Positions 26,451-35,976 are shown, numbered from the stretch's first letter. The stretch: 64,000 bases of DNA from Streptomyces sp. NBC_01335 (GCF_035953295.1 NZ_CP108370.1:3377001-3441000); one strand, 5' to 3'. Translations and numbers: made by a program. Notes: a model not told the origin generated them from the sequence alone.

Positions 26451-27107
26451 TTACGACGTGAGCGCGGCGCGCCCGGCCTCGTACCCCTGGAGCCAGTCCG
26501 GGAAGGCCGTGAGGTCGGCGAGGACCACGTTCGCGCCCGCCGCCCGCAGCTCGTCGGCGTCGCACGGGCCCGTCGTGACGCCGACCGACACCGCCCCGGC
26601 GACCTGCGCCCCGCGTACGTCGCCGATGTGGTCGCCGACGTAGACCTGCGCGCCCTCCGCCAGCAGCGCCGTGCCCTTCCCCTCCGCCCAGAGGTTGCCG
26701 ATCACCAGGTCGGGGGTGAGGCCGAGGTGGGTGAGGTGGAGCTCGGCGTTCGGCTGGTGCTTCGCGGTGACGACGATCGCCCGGCCGCCCAGCGCCTGCA
26801 CCGCCTCGATCGCGGCCCGTGCCCCGGCCAGCGCCGTGGTGGGGGCGATCGCGTGGCGCGGGTAGGCCTCCCGGTAGTGGTCGGCGGTGGCGGCCACCCG
26901 GTCCGCCGGGAACCAGTTCGCCAGCTCGTCCTCGACGGGCGGCCCCAGCCGGCTGACGACCAGGTCGGCGTCGATGGGCACCCCGGTCTCCGCCGAGAGG
27001 GCCACGTAGGCGGCCTTGATGCCGGGCCGGGAGTCGATGAGCGTCATGTCGAGGTCGAAGCCGACCGTCAGCGTGTGCGAAACCATGTGCGAAGCCATGC
27101 CGTCCAT
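26451..27107 (-). CDS. HAD-superfamily hydrolase
   Basis: The 218-residue protein shows HAD motif I (FDLDMTLIDS), motif II (VVTAKH) and motif IV (VYVGDHIGDVRGA), with a C1 cap. This fits a phosphoglycolate-phosphatase-like enzyme, although the substrate is unknown. Three in-frame ATGs lie close together (27107, 27098, 27086) and none has a strong ribosome site; the first is given. A partial copy of the dispersed repeat lies about 55 bp upstream. Confidence 0.85.
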   Translation of the reverse strand: MDGMASHMVSHTLTVGFDLDMTLIDSRPGIKAAYVALSAETGVPIDADLVVSRLGPPVEDELANWFPADRVAATADHYREAYPRHAIAPTTALAGARAAIEAVQALGGRAIVVTAKHQPNAELHLTHLGLTPDLVIGNLWAEGKGTALLAEGAQVYVGDHIGDVRGAQVAGAVSVGVTTGPCDADELRAAGANVVLADLTAFPDWLQGYEAGRAALTS

Positions 27108-27161
27108 TGTGCCGACCCGCCGGGTCCTGATGACCGGGCGGGCCGCGTGGGGGGCGGTGAA

Positions 27162-27213
27162 TGCGGTGCATCGCAAGGCGGAGGACCGCCCGGCGGGAAC
27201 TGTCAGACACGGC
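27162..27213. repeat. Palindromic MITE-like element, partial copy 2
   Basis: 27162-27192 matches 16724-16754 of the full element with one mismatch. It runs directly into a right end (to 27213) that matches 16820-16840 with two mismatches, ending gtcagacacggc. The internal hairpin half and the left terminus are missing, as expected for a deletion between the two gaccgcccg blocks of a full element. Confidence 0.85.
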
Positions 27214-27217
27214 CCAG

Positions 27218-28489
27218 TCAGCCCCGGGCCCGGCGCGCCCGCCACACCAGGTACACCGCCGAGGCCACCGCCGCCGTGCGGAGCACCACCGGCCACAGGC
27301 CCGTCAGCGCGTCGCCCATGGCGCCCTCGGCGATCGGCTCGCCCCAGCGCCCGCGGACCCGGCCCCAGACCCACACCACCGCGCCGCCCGCGACCACCCC
27401 GGGCAGCCCGAGGGCGGCCCACTTCGCCTCCGCCCGGGAGAGCGCCCGGGAGCTGTAGGCGAGGAGCCAGCCGCCCGCGAGGGCCAGCCAGGACCCGATC
27501 ACCGCACCGGCCACCAGCAGCGCGGCGGCGATGAGCAGCAGCGGGTGGCCGAGCCGGCGCCCGGCCGGGGCGGCGGGCGCGGGCGCCGGGGCGCGCCGGC
27601 GCATCCGGGGCAGCGGCAGGCGCCGGCGGGCGGGCGCGACCGGGGCGTCCTCCGCCGCGCCGCCCACCGCCTCCTCGGGGTCACCGGGCCGGGGCGCCCG
27701 CTTCGTACCGCCGGGGCCGTCCGCCCCGTCCGGGTCGCCCTCCTCGTCCTCGCCGTCCTCGCGGGGGCGGGGCGGGGGCTTCAGCAGGGCGGGGATCTCC
27801 ACCCCGCCGACGAACCCCGGGACCCGCACCCCGTCGCCGAACTCGCCGAACGGCCCCGGCTCGACCCGCCACCAGTCGCGCTCGCCCACGGTGTCGCCGA
27901 GCCGGTCCAGGCCGATCACGTGCGGGGCGGAGGGGTCGGGCCAGTAGCCGGAGTCCCCGGTCTCCGCCGCCCAGTCCACGCCGGACGGGCCCTCGCCCGG
28001 TCCGGACGGCCCGGTCGCCCCCGGCGCCGGGTGCGCCGCGTCCGGCCGGTGTGCGCCGTCCGTATCTCCTGGACCTCCCGCATCCGCCGTACCCCGTCCG
28101 CCGCCGCCCCGGATCTTCCGGAACGGCGACGCGCCACGCCGGGGCCCCGGTACCGGACCTGTCGGAGTGTCACCGGGCCCGTACGCCGTCTCCCGCGCGG
28201 AGGTCTCCGGACGCGGCGGCGGCAGCGGGGCGGAGGGCCGGGCGGGTTCCGTGCCGGGGGCCGACTCGGCGGCGGCCGCGACCAGTTCGCCGGGATCGCC
28301 GAGGCGCCCGATGATGCGCCGCACGGCGGCGGGCGAGTCCGTTCCGGTCCTCCCGCGCTGTTCCTCGATCTCGTCGCGCACCTGGCCGACGAGCCTCATC
28401 CGGGCCGCGGAGGACAGTTGTTGTCGCTGCGCCAGGTCCCCGACGCGGCTCAGAAACTCGTAGACGAGCTGGTCGCTCTCGATCCCCAC
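27218..28489 (-). CDS. HAAS-like membrane protein with disordered linker
   Basis: The 423-residue protein starts with a helical DUF1700/HAAS-like domain (YEFLSRVGDLAQRQQLSSAA, then IIGRLGDPGELV), a fold often found in regulators of membrane proteins. A long Pro/Gly-rich region of about 200 residues follows, then Arg/Pro-rich sequence and several C-terminal membrane helices. It may sense or scaffold at the membrane; the role is unknown. A GTG start is used. It is head-to-head with the helicase-associated gene, sharing a 70-bp promoter region. Confidence 0.75.
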   Translation of the reverse strand: MGIESDQLVYEFLSRVGDLAQRQQLSSAARMRLVGQVRDEIEEQRGRTGTDSPAAVRRIIGRLGDPGELVAAAAESAPGTEPARPSAPLPPPRPETSARETAYGPGDTPTGPVPGPRRGASPFRKIRGGGGRGTADAGGPGDTDGAHRPDAAHPAPGATGPSGPGEGPSGVDWAAETGDSGYWPDPSAPHVIGLDRLGDTVGERDWWRVEPGPFGEFGDGVRVPGFVGGVEIPALLKPPPRPREDGEDEEGDPDGADGPGGTKRAPRPGDPEEAVGGAAEDAPVAPARRRLPLPRMRRRAPAPAPAAPAGRRLGHPLLLIAAALLVAGAVIGSWLALAGGWLLAYSSRALSRAEAKWAALGLPGVVAGGAVVWVWGRVRGRWGEPIAEGAMGDALTGLWPVVLRTAAVASAVYLVWRARRARG

Positions 28490-28561
28490 GTGGCCCGTCC
28501 CCTCGGTTCCCTCCGGCTGACCTGCTCCGACCGTAGCGTTCCAGGGGCTACCGTGGGACGG

Positions 28562-31069
28562 ATGGGGACGACCACACCACCGCGCACGCTCGCCGAAGCT
28601 CTGCGTGCCCGCGGCGACGAAGCGCTGGCCGGGCTGCTGCGCGCCCGTCCCGACCTGCTCACGCCGGTACCGGGCGACATCACCCAGCTCGCCACCCGGG
28701 CCGGCACCCGGGCCTCCGTGGTGCGCGCGCTGGAGCACCTCGACCGGTTCGCGCTGCAGACCGCCGAGGCCCTCGCGGTGGCCCCCGACCCGGCCCCGTA
28801 CGAGACGCTGCTGCGGCTGCTGACCGGCGACGGCCAGGACGACGGCGCCCACCACGACGACGCCGGGGCCGCGATCACCGCCGCGCTGCCGGGCGCCCTG
28901 AACACCCTGCGCGAACAGGCCCTGGTCTGGGGCGAGGACGAGCGGCTGCACCTGGTGCGCACCGCGCGGGAGCTGCTCGCACCGTCCCCGCAGCACCCCT
29001 CCCCCACCGGGCTCGGGCCGACCGTCTCGGAGGCCACCGCCGGGATGTCGCCGGGCCGGCTCCAGGAGATCCTGACCGCCGCCGGGCTCCCCGCCACCTA
29101 CGATCCGGTCTCCGCGGTGGCCGCGCTGACCGGCCTCTTCACCGACCGCACGCGCATGGCGGAACTCCTGGACTCCGCGCCCGTGGAGGCGCTGTCGGTG
29201 CTGGACCGGCTGGTGTGGGGGCCGCCGTACGGCGAGATCACGCCGAACCCGACCCCGCCGGTCCGCTGGCTGCGCGACCGGGGGCTGCTGCTCCCGGTGT
29301 CGGCGCGCACCGTCGTACTGCCCCGCGAGGCGGCCCTGCACCTGCGGGCCGGGCGCGCCCACCGCGTACCGGAACCGGTGCCCCCGGTCGTGGAGCCGGT
29401 CGCCGAACGTGATCCCCAGGCTGTGGACAGGGCGGCGGCCGGGCAGGCGTTCCTCGCGCTCTCCACCGTCGAGGACCTGCTGAAACTCTGGAACGGCGGC
29501 GGCCCCGCCGTGCTGCGTTCCGGCGGACTGAGCGTGCGCGAGCTGAAGCGGGTCGCGAGCGCGCTCGACACGACCGAGCCGGTCGCCGCGTTCTGGGTCG
29601 AACTCGCCTACGCCACCGGGCTGCTCGCCGCCGACGGCGAGACCGACGAACGGTACGGCGCCACGCCCGCCTACGACGACTGGCTCGAACTCCCCGCCGC
29701 CCAGCGGTGGACCCGCCTCGCCCTCGCCTGGCTGGCCGCCACCCGCACCGCCGGACTCGTCGGCGGCCAGGACGCCAAGGGCCGTGCCCTCTCCGCGCTC
29801 GGCCCCGAACTGGACCGCTCCGCCGCCCCCGACGTACGCCGCCGGGTGCTCGCCCTCTTCGCCGCACTGCCGCCCGGCACCGCGCCCGACCCCGCGACCC
29901 TGCTCACCCGGCTGCGCTGGGAGCGCCCGCTGCGCGGCGGCTCGCGCGGCGACATCCACCCCCGGCCGGAAGGGGGAGGCTCCGGTGCGTCCGGCGCCTC
30001 CGCCGACAGCGCCGACCTGCGGTCACGCATCGCGCTGTGGACGGTCAACGAGGCCGAACTCCTCGGCATCACCGGCCGCGGCGCGCTCTCCTCCCAGGCC
30101 CGCGCCCTGCTCCCGCGCGCCCCGGAGGACTCCGCCCGCGCCGCGGCGCTGCTCGCCCCGCTGCTGCCGGAACCGCTCGACCACGTACTCCTCCAGGCCG
30201 ACCTGACGGCCGTCGCCCCCGGGCCGCTGGAACGCCCGCTCGCCGACGTCCTGCACGTCCTCGCGGACGTCGAGTCCAAGGGCGGCGCGACGGTCTACCG
30301 CTTCACCCCCGGCTCGGTGCGCCGGGCGCTGGACGCCGGGCAGAGCGCCTCCGACCTGCACGCCTTTCTCGGCGCGCACAGCCGCACCCCGGTACCGCAG
30401 CCGCTGACCTACCTCATCGACGACGTGGCCCGGCGCCACGGCCACCTCCGGATCGGCGCCGCGTCCTCGTACGTACGCTGCGACGACGAGTCCGTACTCA
30501 ACGAGATCCTGGCCGACAAGCGCGCCGCCGTCCTGCGGCTGCGCCGGCTCGCCCCGACCGTCCTCGCCTCCCAGACCGATCCCGCGTCCCTCCTCGAAGG
30601 GCTGCGCGACCTCGGCTACGCCCCGGCCGCCGAGTCCGCCGAGGGCGACGTCCTGATCACCCGCGCCGGTGCCCGCCGCACCCCGCCGCGTACCGCCCCC
30701 GTCCCCGTACCCGAGGGCCCGCCGGTACCGGACGACACCCTGCTCGGCGCGGCGGTTCGGGCCGTCCGGGCCGGCGACACGGCTGCCACGGTCGTCCGCA
30801 AGGAGCCCGCCGCCGAGGTCGGCGCCCCGTCCGGCACGCTCCCCCGCACCACCCCGGCCGACACCCTCGCCACCGTCCAGGCCGCCGCCATGACGGGGTC
30901 CACGCTCTGGATCGGCTACGTCAACGCGGAGGGCGCCGCCAGCCAGCGCGTGATCGCCCCGGTGCGGGTGGAGGGCGGCTTCGTCACCGCGTACGACCAC
31001 ACCGCCGACGAGGTCCGCACGTATCCGCTGCACCGCATCACGGGGGTCGCGGAACTGGCGGAGGAGTAG
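28562..31069 (+). CDS. Helicase-associated winged-helix protein (Helicase_C_3 type)
   Basis: The 835-residue protein lacks Walker motifs. It contains helical winged-helix-like modules (ITQLATRAGTRASVVRALEHLD, VRELKRVASALDTTE) and a C-terminal Helicase_C_3/XPB-associated part (YRFTPGSVRRALDAGQSA..., SYVRCDDESVLNEIL). It ends with a WYL-like tail (LWIGYVNAEGAASQRVIAPVRVEGGFVTAYDH shortened). Such proteins occur next to bacterial XPB helicases in actinobacteria and probably act with them in DNA repair. Here the XPB gene lies about 2.1 kb downstream, with other genes between. The ATG at 28562 is used; an in-frame GTG lies nine bases upstream. Confidence 0.8.
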   Translation: MGTTTPPRTLAEALRARGDEALAGLLRARPDLLTPVPGDITQLATRAGTRASVVRALEHLDRFALQTAEALAVAPDPAPYETLLRLLTGDGQDDGAHHDDAGAAITAALPGALNTLREQALVWGEDERLHLVRTARELLAPSPQHPSPTGLGPTVSEATAGMSPGRLQEILTAAGLPATYDPVSAVAALTGLFTDRTRMAELLDSAPVEALSVLDRLVWGPPYGEITPNPTPPVRWLRDRGLLLPVSARTVVLPREAALHLRAGRAHRVPEPVPPVVEPVAERDPQAVDRAAAGQAFLALSTVEDLLKLWNGGGPAVLRSGGLSVRELKRVASALDTTEPVAAFWVELAYATGLLAADGETDERYGATPAYDDWLELPAAQRWTRLALAWLAATRTAGLVGGQDAKGRALSALGPELDRSAAPDVRRRVLALFAALPPGTAPDPATLLTRLRWERPLRGGSRGDIHPRPEGGGSGASGASADSADLRSRIALWTVNEAELLGITGRGALSSQARALLPRAPEDSARAAALLAPLLPEPLDHVLLQADLTAVAPGPLERPLADVLHVLADVESKGGATVYRFTPGSVRRALDAGQSASDLHAFLGAHSRTPVPQPLTYLIDDVARRHGHLRIGAASSYVRCDDESVLNEILADKRAAVLRLRRLAPTVLASQTDPASLLEGLRDLGYAPAAESAEGDVLITRAGARRTPPRTAPVPVPEGPPVPDDTLLGAAVRAVRAGDTAATVVRKEPAAEVGAPSGTLPRTTPADTLATVQAAAMTGSTLWIGYVNAEGAASQRVIAPVRVEGGFVTAYDHTADEVRTYPLHRITGVAELAEE

Positions 31070-31118
31070 GGCCTCGACCTGCCGTGGCGTTGCCGCATCG
31101 CGACGCGGTGAACGCCCG

Positions 31119-31147
31119 CCACTGTAATAGTGGCTGTCGTACAGTGG
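31119..31147. promoter_or_regulatory. Probable VapB operator
   Basis: An inverted repeat with perfect 8-bp arms (ccactgta ... tacagtgg) and a 13-bp spacer lies 5 bp before the antitoxin start. Autorepression by the ribbon-helix-helix antitoxin would be typical of the family. Confidence 0.6.
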
Positions 31148-31151
31148 GTCC

Positions 31152-31424
31152 ATGAAGCCGACCCGAGCCGGCACCACCGAGAACATCTCCGTGTCCATGC
31201 CCGCAGAGCTGATCAGTGAGTTGCGATCCCGGACAGGTCGCCGCGGCCTGTCCGGCTACATCACCGAGGCAGTCAGGCATCAGCTCGCCATGGACGGACT
31301 CGCGGACATCGTGGCCTCGCACGAAGAGGCGCACGGTGCGCTCACGGAGCAGGAGGTCGAGGACGCCCGGCGGGAGCTCTTCGGGGAGGAGAGCGCACGG
31401 ACCTCCGGCATGGACGCCGCGTGA
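31152..31424 (+). CDS. VapB-type antitoxin, ribbon-helix-helix
   Basis: The 90-residue protein has an N-terminal beta strand (ENISVSMPAELI) and two helices (ISELRSRTGRRG, LSGYITEAVRHQLA), typical of a ribbon-helix-helix DNA-binding domain. An acidic C-terminal segment follows that would neutralise the toxin. It overlaps the PIN gene by 4 bp (GTGA), the usual antitoxin-toxin coupling. An operator-like dyad lies just upstream. Confidence 0.85.
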   Translation: MKPTRAGTTENISVSMPAELISELRSRTGRRGLSGYITEAVRHQLAMDGLADIVASHEEAHGALTEQEVEDARRELFGEESARTSGMDAA

Positions 31425-31828
31425 AGGAACAGCCGGCCCGGTCCGTGGTGCTGGACTCGCAGGCGCTCTCCCTTCTTCTCCGCAACGACCGCAGGATGGC
31501 GGCACGCATCGAAGCCTCCCGGCAGGCCGGGGTGCCCGTCATCGTGTCCGCGCCGACCGTCGTCGAAGCCGTCCAGGGCCAGACGGACATGGCCCGGCTG
31601 CACTGGCTCCTCTCCCGGCTTCGGGTGGAACCGGTCAGCCAGGAGGACTCCCTGACCGCGGTGGCACTGCTCCGGGACGCGGGCGGACTCCACGGCCACA
31701 AGTACGCCATCGACGCCCTCGTCGCGGCACTCGCGCTCCGCTCCCCCAGCCCCGCGATCGTGCTGACCTCCGACCGCGACGACTGGTCGAAGCTCTGCGG
31801 TGAGCGCGTCCTCATCAGAGACGTGTGA
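31421..31828 (+). CDS. VapC-type PIN-domain ribonuclease toxin
   Basis: The 135-residue PIN protein has the conserved acidic residues: Asp in VLDSQAL, Glu in TVVEAVQG, Asp in YAIDALVA and Asp in LTSDRDD. VapC toxins cleave tRNA or rRNA when not bound by the antitoxin. It starts with GTG and is translationally coupled to the antitoxin gene. Length and active site look intact. Confidence 0.87.
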   Translation: MKEQPARSVVLDSQALSLLLRNDRRMAARIEASRQAGVPVIVSAPTVVEAVQGQTDMARLHWLLSRLRVEPVSQEDSLTAVALLRDAGGLHGHKYAIDALVAALALRSPSPAIVLTSDRDDWSKLCGERVLIRDV

Positions 31829-32059
31829 CGGCCGGCACCGCGACCTCGGCACCCTTGAATCCACGTGGGTGACGAAGGCAGCGGAGGATCAGGGGCCCTC
31901 GCCTCGGGGTGGCCGGTTTCCTCACCGCCCTGTTCCCAGGGGGCCGCTTCCGGCGTTGACTCGCCCGGAAGGATGCCGGGTCCGCACCGGTCCCGGCGCC
32001 CGTGCGACCGCGCCGGGACGGCGGCGCGGGGCCGCAGGGACGCTCGGGAGGGACACCTG

Positions 32060-32947
32060 ATGAGTTCTGCGAGTTCGAGTTCTGCGAGTTCCGCACAGTC
32101 GGCCGACACCATGACCCCGTTCGACGACACCTACGACCAGCCGGACCCGCGTGCGTTCTTCCGGGGGCTGGGGCCCTGGGGCTACCAGACGCCGCACCAC
32201 GCCCAAAGCGTCTTCCGCCGCCTGCTCACCGCCCTCGCCCTCGGACCCGGCGGAGCCGATCCGTCCGCCACCACGGTGCTGGACCTCTGCTGCTCGTACG
32301 GCATCAACGCCGCCCTGCTCAACCACCACCTCACCCTGAGCGACCTCTACACCCACTACACCTCCGAGGAGGCCGCCGGGCTGACCACCGCCGGGCTCAT
32401 CGAGCGGGACAAGGCGTTCTACGCCGCCCACCGGCGCCCCGACGCGGTCCGCGTCCTCGGCCTCGACGCCGCCCCCAACGCCATCGCGTACGCCCGCGCC
32501 GTGGGCCTGCTCGACGACGGCTTCGCCGAGAACCTGGAGACCGCGCCCCCGAGCCCGGCCCTGCTGCGCGCCGCGCGGGACGTGCGCCTGATCACCGTCA
32601 CCGGCGGCGTCAGCTTCCTCTCCCCCCGCACCTTCGGACCGCTGCTCGGCGCGGCGGACGCCCCGGTGTGGGTGGCCGCGTTCGTGCTGCGTACCGGCAG
32701 CTACCGGCCGATCGCCGACTGCCTGGACGAGTACGGCCTGACCACGGAGAAGCACACCGCGCAGACCTACCCGCAACGCCGCTTCACCGGCGAGCAGGAG
32801 CAGCGGTACGCCGTCGCCGCCACCCTCGCCGCGGGCGAGGACCCGCTCGGCAAGGAGAGCGAGGGCTCCTTCCACACCGCGCTGTACGTCTCCCGCCCGA
32901 CGGCGGAGGCGGAGGGCAGCCCGCTGGGGTCGTTGCTGCATCCGTGA
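32060..32947 (+). CDS. Class I SAM-dependent methyltransferase
   Basis: The 295-residue protein begins with a Ser-rich leader of about 15 residues. It then has a Rossmann motif I (VLDLCCSYGINAALL) and an acidic motif II position (VLGLDAAPNAIAYA), followed by motifs LITVTGG and ALYVSRP. The substrate is unknown. The ATG has GGGAGG upstream. The 230 bp before it hold no gene. With the VapBC pair it occupies the gap between the two helicase-type genes. Confidence 0.8.
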   Translation: MSSASSSSASSAQSADTMTPFDDTYDQPDPRAFFRGLGPWGYQTPHHAQSVFRRLLTALALGPGGADPSATTVLDLCCSYGINAALLNHHLTLSDLYTHYTSEEAAGLTTAGLIERDKAFYAAHRRPDAVRVLGLDAAPNAIAYARAVGLLDDGFAENLETAPPSPALLRAARDVRLITVTGGVSFLSPRTFGPLLGAADAPVWVAAFVLRTGSYRPIADCLDEYGLTTEKHTAQTYPQRRFTGEQEQRYAVAATLAAGEDPLGKESEGSFHTALYVSRPTAEAEGSPLGSLLHP

Positions 32948-33171
32948 GTGGCGTCGACCGGTTCGCGGAGCACGGCGAGGAGCTGTGGGAGCGGGGGACG
33001 GTCCGGGCCCCGGAATCCCGTACGTGAGCACCACAGGTCCCCGCCGCCCCCACCTGATCGCCCCACGCCCCGCACCTCACACCCGCCGCCACCCCCGCCG
33101 GGCGCGGGGATGCGGCACACTGGACGTTTGGCCGCATGGGCGGCCGTCCCCAGGAGAAAGGGCCGCAGCGC

Positions 33172-34842
33172 GTGACCGGACCCCTCATCGTCCAGAGCGA
33201 CAAGACACTTCTGCTGGAAGTCGACCACGAGCTGGCGGACGCGTGCCGCAGGGTGATCGCGCCCTTCGCCGAGCTGGAGCGCGCACCCGAGCACATCCAC
33301 ACCTACCGCGTGACGCCGCTCGGGCTGTGGAACGCCCGGGCCGCAGGGCACGACGCCGAGCAGGTCGTCGACGCGCTGGTGGAGTACTCCCGCTACCCCG
33401 TGCCGCACGCACTGCTCGTCGACATCGCCGAGACGATGGCGCGGTACGGCCGTCTCACCCTGTCCAAGCACCCGGTGCACGGCCTCGTGCTGACCAGCAC
33501 CGACCGGCCGGTCCTCGAAGAGGTGCTGCGGTCGAAGAAGATCTCCCCGCTGGTCGGGGCGCGGATCGACCCGGACACGGTCGCCGTGCACCCCTCGGAG
33601 CGCGGGCAGATCAAGCAGACGCTGCTGAAGCTCGGCTGGCCCGCCGAGGACCTCGCCGGGTACGTCGACGGCGAGGCGCACCCGATCGACCTGGCGCAGG
33701 ACGGCTGGTCGCTGCGGCCGTACCAGAAGCAGGCGGTCGAGGGGTTCTGGCACGGTGGTTCCGGTGTCGTCGTGCTCCCCTGTGGTGCCGGAAAGACGCT
33801 GGTCGGAGCGGGTGCGATGGCGGAGGCGAAGGCCACCACGCTGATCCTGGTGACCAACACCGTCTCGGCCCGCCAGTGGAAGCACGAGCTGATCAAGCGC
33901 ACCTCGCTGACCGAGGAGGAGATCGGCGAGTACAGCGGTACGCGCAAGGAGATCCGCCCGGTCACCATCGCGACGTACCAGGTGCTCACCACGCGCCGTA
34001 AGGGCGTCTACCCGCACCTGGAGCTCTTCGACTCCCGTGACTGGGGTCTGGTGATCTACGACGAGGTGCACCTGCTGCCCGCGCCGGTCTTCAAGTTCAC
34101 CGCAGACCTCCAGGCCCGCCGCCGGCTCGGTCTGACCGCCACGCTGGTCCGTGAGGACGGGCGGGAGTCGGACGTGTTCTCGCTCATCGGCCCGAAGCGG
34201 TTCGACGCCCCGTGGAAGGAGATCGAGGCGCAGGGCTACATCGCGCCCGCCGACTGCGTGGAGGTACGGGTCAACCTCACCGACCACGAGCGGCTCGCGT
34301 ACGCCACGGCCGAGCCCGAGGAGAAGTACCGCTTCTGTGCGACCACCGTGACCAAGCGGAAGGTCACGGAGGCGCTGGTCCGCAAGCACGCGGGCGAGCA
34401 GACCCTCGTCATCGGGCAGTACATCGACCAGCTCGACGAGCTGGGCGAGCACCTGAACGCGCCCGTCATCAAGGGCGAGACGCCGAACTCGCAGCGCGAG
34501 AAGCTCTTCGAGTCGTTCCGGCAGGGCGAGATCAACGTGCTGGTCGTGTCGAAGGTCGCGAACTTCTCGATCGACCTGCCGGAGGCCACCGTCGCCATCC
34601 AGGTGTCGGGGACGTTCGGCTCCCGCCAGGAGGAGGCGCAGCGGCTCGGCCGGGTGCTGCGGCCGAAGGCGGACGGACACGAGGCCCGCTTCTACTCGGT
34701 GGTCGCCCGCGACACCATCGACCAGGACTTCGCCGCGCACCGGCAGCGGTTCCTGGCCGAGCAGGGGTACGCGTACCGGATCGTCGACGCGGACGAGCTG
34801 CTGACGGAGAACACCGGGAACACGGAGAGCACCGAGAGCTGA
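33172..34842 (+). CDS. XPB-type DNA repair helicase (superfamily 2)
   Basis: The 556-residue protein has an N-terminal damage-recognition-like region and SF2 motifs: LRPYQKQAVEGF (Q-motif region), PCGAGKT (Walker A), IYDEVHLLP (DEVH box), LGLTATLVREDG (motif III), VSKVANFSIDLPEA (motif V) and QRLGRVLRPK (motif VI). An RED-like motif (LVREDGRESD) is also visible, as in XPB. It unwinds DNA 3'-5', probably in excision repair. GTG at 33172 is used since homology starts at once; an in-frame ATG lies 12 codons upstream. Confidence 0.9.
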   Translation: MTGPLIVQSDKTLLLEVDHELADACRRVIAPFAELERAPEHIHTYRVTPLGLWNARAAGHDAEQVVDALVEYSRYPVPHALLVDIAETMARYGRLTLSKHPVHGLVLTSTDRPVLEEVLRSKKISPLVGARIDPDTVAVHPSERGQIKQTLLKLGWPAEDLAGYVDGEAHPIDLAQDGWSLRPYQKQAVEGFWHGGSGVVVLPCGAGKTLVGAGAMAEAKATTLILVTNTVSARQWKHELIKRTSLTEEEIGEYSGTRKEIRPVTIATYQVLTTRRKGVYPHLELFDSRDWGLVIYDEVHLLPAPVFKFTADLQARRRLGLTATLVREDGRESDVFSLIGPKRFDAPWKEIEAQGYIAPADCVEVRVNLTDHERLAYATAEPEEKYRFCATTVTKRKVTEALVRKHAGEQTLVIGQYIDQLDELGEHLNAPVIKGETPNSQREKLFESFRQGEINVLVVSKVANFSIDLPEATVAIQVSGTFGSRQEEAQRLGRVLRPKADGHEARFYSVVARDTIDQDFAAHRQRFLAEQGYAYRIVDADELLTENTGNTESTES

Positions 34843-34857
34843 GGTGTGGATCGCGGA

Positions 34858-34882
34858 CGCCCGTGCCCTGGGGGTACGGGCG
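34858..34882. terminator. Hairpin between convergent genes
   Basis: Arms cgcccgtgcc (34858-34867) and ggtacgggcg (34873-34882) pair with one G-T wobble around a 5-base loop. It lies between the XPB gene and the membrane protein gene. Confidence 0.6.
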
Positions 34883-34895
34883 CCCGTGGCGTTCC

Positions 34896-35375
34896 TCAGG
34901 GCCGGGGGACGAAGAGCAGCATCACGCCCAGCGCGATCATGGCTGGTGGTGCGTAGGCAAGCCCGGCGGCGGCCCAGCGCGCTGCGGACCAGCGTGCCGT
35001 GGACCAGGAGCGGCGGACCGCCAGCAGCCAGCAGAGCGCGAGCGCGGCGGGGGTCAGGGTGAGGGTGAGCGAGTAGCCGAGGGTCACCACGTCCAGTGGG
35101 GCCCGCACGGCGGGGTCGCACCCCTCGCCGCAGCCGGTGCCGGCCAGCAGGGCGACCCAGAGCAGGCCGACGACCACGGGCGCCAGGTTCGGGAGCAGGG
35201 CCGTGGCGGCGGCGGGGACGGACCAGCGGCCACCGGGGAGGCGGCGCGGGACGCGTGCCACGGGACCGGGGCGATGACTGCGGTTCAGGCTGCGGCTGCG
35301 GCTCATTCGGCGACGGGAATGCATGGGCCCAGCCCATCGCGGAACCGGAGCCGATAACTCCGGGTCCGTACTCAT
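34896..35375 (-). CDS. Small multi-span membrane protein
   Basis: The 159-residue product has a basic N-terminus and four hydrophobic segments, including LAPVVVGLLWVALLAGTGC, LGYSLTLTLTPAALALCWLLA and PPAMIALGVMLLFVP. It resembles a conserved Streptomyces membrane protein found between XPB and HelD genes. The start is uncertain: an internal methionine (MHSRRR) 17 residues on is possible. Function unknown. Confidence 0.65.
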   Translation of the reverse strand: MSTDPELSAPVPRWAGPMHSRRRMSRSRSLNRSHRPGPVARVPRRLPGGRWSVPAAATALLPNLAPVVVGLLWVALLAGTGCGEGCDPAVRAPLDVVTLGYSLTLTLTPAALALCWLLAVRRSWSTARWSAARWAAAGLAYAPPAMIALGVMLLFVPRP

Positions 35376-35415
35376 CCCGGGCCCCGCCCCGTACTCACGG
35401 GGCTCCGTCCCGTAC

Positions 35416-35604
35416 TCACCGGACGCGGTGGATGCCCGAGCCGACGGCGTACTCCCCGCGGACGGCGACGTCGACGGCGGTGGTGACGTACACGCGGACG
35501 GCGCGCAGGGCGTCGCCGAGGGGGTGGGACCGAGGATGACCGGTGGCCGCGGTCGCGCCGTGCGCGGGGCCGGTCCTGCGGGGGTTCAGGATCGCGGTGC
35601 TCAT
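35416..35604 (-). CDS. Small conserved protein (62 aa)
   Basis: The frame begins MSTAILNPRR behind GGAAG and ends with ALRAVRVYVTTAVDVAVRGEY, an amphipathic helix. Similar short proteins with this N-terminus occur in Streptomyces, from memory. No function is known. Confidence 0.5.
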   Translation of the reverse strand: MSTAILNPRRTGPAHGATAATGHPRSHPLGDALRAVRVYVTTAVDVAVRGEYAVGSGIHRVR

Positions 35605-35976
35605 GTCTTCCAGGGTGCTCCTGCCACCCGCGTACGGGCCAGGAACCGTCTGCCCACGGGCAGGCACACTCCGCTCACGGGCCGGAAGCCGTCGCCCGAC
35701 CCCGGAGTAATCCGGTTCGCCCGGGCCCCGGAGCGTGGATACACTCTCCGGTCTGCCCCGCCCTCCCGCACCGTGGTACCGGCTCTGCGCGCCGGCAGCC
35801 GGGGGAGTGCCGCCGACCGGACGGAAACCGGCCGACTGCCGTGCGCGTCACCGCGCGTGCGGCCGGTACGCGCGCCCTCGCGCGTATCCCCTCGTGATCA
35901 CCCACCGGGACCCGGCCGTGCGCCCTTTCGCGCCGTGCGGCCGTCGCCCTGCGTCGAACTGCCGGAGGCCCTACCC

